Made by a program: the position numbers and the translations under genes. A stretch of DNA of 64,000 nt from Arthrobacter sp. NIO-1057 (GTDB lineage: Bacteria; Actinomycetota; Actinomycetes; Actinomycetales; Micrococcaceae): positions 62,001 through 126,000 of the forward strand of contig NZ_FMAT01000007.1 in assembly GCF_900094805.1 (NCBI RefSeq), written 5' to 3'. Shown in pieces: positions 63,754 to 64,000 of this stretch (position 1 is the stretch's first letter; every line of letters begins with the position of its first letter). The notes below the pieces were generated by a model, which was given only the letters and a program-made list of their open reading frames with translations, was not told where the DNA came from and searched no databases.

Positions 63754-64000
63754 ATGCAGAACGAAGAGTCCACGCCTGACTTGGCAGATCTTTTCCTCCG
63801 GGCTTCACGTGTCATCCGTGGCCGTTGGCGGGAGAGCCTGATTCCGCTGGGCATCACCCCACACCAATCACGGGTACTGTCCTTGCTGGGTCATGCCGAC
63901 GCCGAGGGTTTACGCAATTCACAATTGGCGGAGCGGCTGCACATTGCTGCTCGGTCCACCACGGAAGTTGTTGACCAGCTCGAAGCAAAACAGCTGGTTA
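63754..64000 (+). CDS. MarR-family regulator, N-terminal part
   Basis: 82 codons before the right edge. They encode helix 1 (DLFLRASRVIRGRWRESL), then ITPHQSRVLSLLGH and the HTH start LRNSQLAERLHIAARSTTEVVDQLEAKQLV, clearly MarR type. Divergent from the ABC exporter gene and so its probable repressor. The gene continues outside the window. Confidence 0.88.
   Translation, partial: MQNEESTPDLADLFLRASRVIRGRWRESLIPLGITPHQSRVLSLLGHADAEGLRNSQLAERLHIAARSTTEVVDQLEAKQLV

Overview
The window is chromosomal DNA of a moderately GC-rich actinobacterium. The closest fit is Micrococcaceae of the Arthrobacter/Glutamicibacter type. The grounds are GTG/TTG starts beside ATG, Cys-poor copies of S14/L33/L28, a DUF222-HNH (13E12-type) protein, an Arthrobacter-type copper amine oxidase, an Rv2629-type protein, and lipoprotein lipoboxes throughout. 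I see no rRNA, tRNA, CRISPR array, insertion sequence or prophage. Genes are dense and many are coupled by ATGA or TAATG overlaps. The species call is inference.

Region by region. (1) 1-9.8 kb: a seven-gene minus-strand operon (amino-acid-type ABC transporter, three different luciferase-like flavin monooxygenases, start of a second binding lipoprotein) faces a plus-strand operon (FAD/NAD(P)-binding protein, GNAT acetyltransferase, DUF1992 protein). It looks like a scavenging system for a small organosulfur or amino-acid-derived compound. (2) 9.8-10.6 kb: rpmB-rpmG-rpsN in zinc-independent form. (3) 10.9-17.7 kb: MarR regulator, potDABC polyamine uptake, and a divergent Lrp regulator plus class III aminotransferase. 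(4) 17.8-25.4 kb: ImmA/IrrE regulator, DUF222-HNH protein, PucR regulator, and the mmsA/omega-aminotransferase pair expected to degrade beta-alanine. (5) 25.5-27.7 kb: signal-less HtaA-domain protein with a tiny membrane protein, a shikimate-dehydrogenase-like enzyme, and arr (rifamycin ADP-ribosyltransferase).

(6) 27.8-38.0 kb: an amine catabolic island with APC permease, aldehyde dehydrogenase, AraC and TetR regulators, copper amine oxidase with an overlapping His/Met-rich membrane gene, a PuuB-like flavin oxidase and an aminobutyraldehyde-type dehydrogenase. (7) 38.0-46.8 kb: teichoic-acid-type glycerophosphotransferase homologue, zinc-binding lipoprotein with an operator-like palindrome, YibE/F protein, CPBP protease, Rv2629-like protein, old yellow enzyme and MgtE with a leader ORF. 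(8) 46.8-54.9 kb: gcvP-gcvT-gcvH-glyA under a tandem glycine riboswitch, followed by sdaA, giving glycine to serine to pyruvate. (9) 54.9-64 kb: SGNH hydrolase, serine hydrolase, APC permease, RNase HI fused to an NTF2-like domain, small lipoprotein, glutathionyl-hydroquinone reductase-like enzyme with a MarR regulator, ABC exporter, and the start of a further MarR gene.

Across the window, nitrogen scavenging dominates. Polyamine import (potDABC), transamination, amine oxidation, two aldehyde dehydrogenases and the beta-alanine pair could together take putrescine or spermidine to central metabolism, and the glycine/serine genes end at pyruvate. The least explained items are the LLM/ABC/GNAT/DUF1992 locus, the His/Met-rich protein overlapping tynA, the HtaA/mini-membrane pair, the mgtE leader ORF and the structured control regions upstream of mmsA and tynA.
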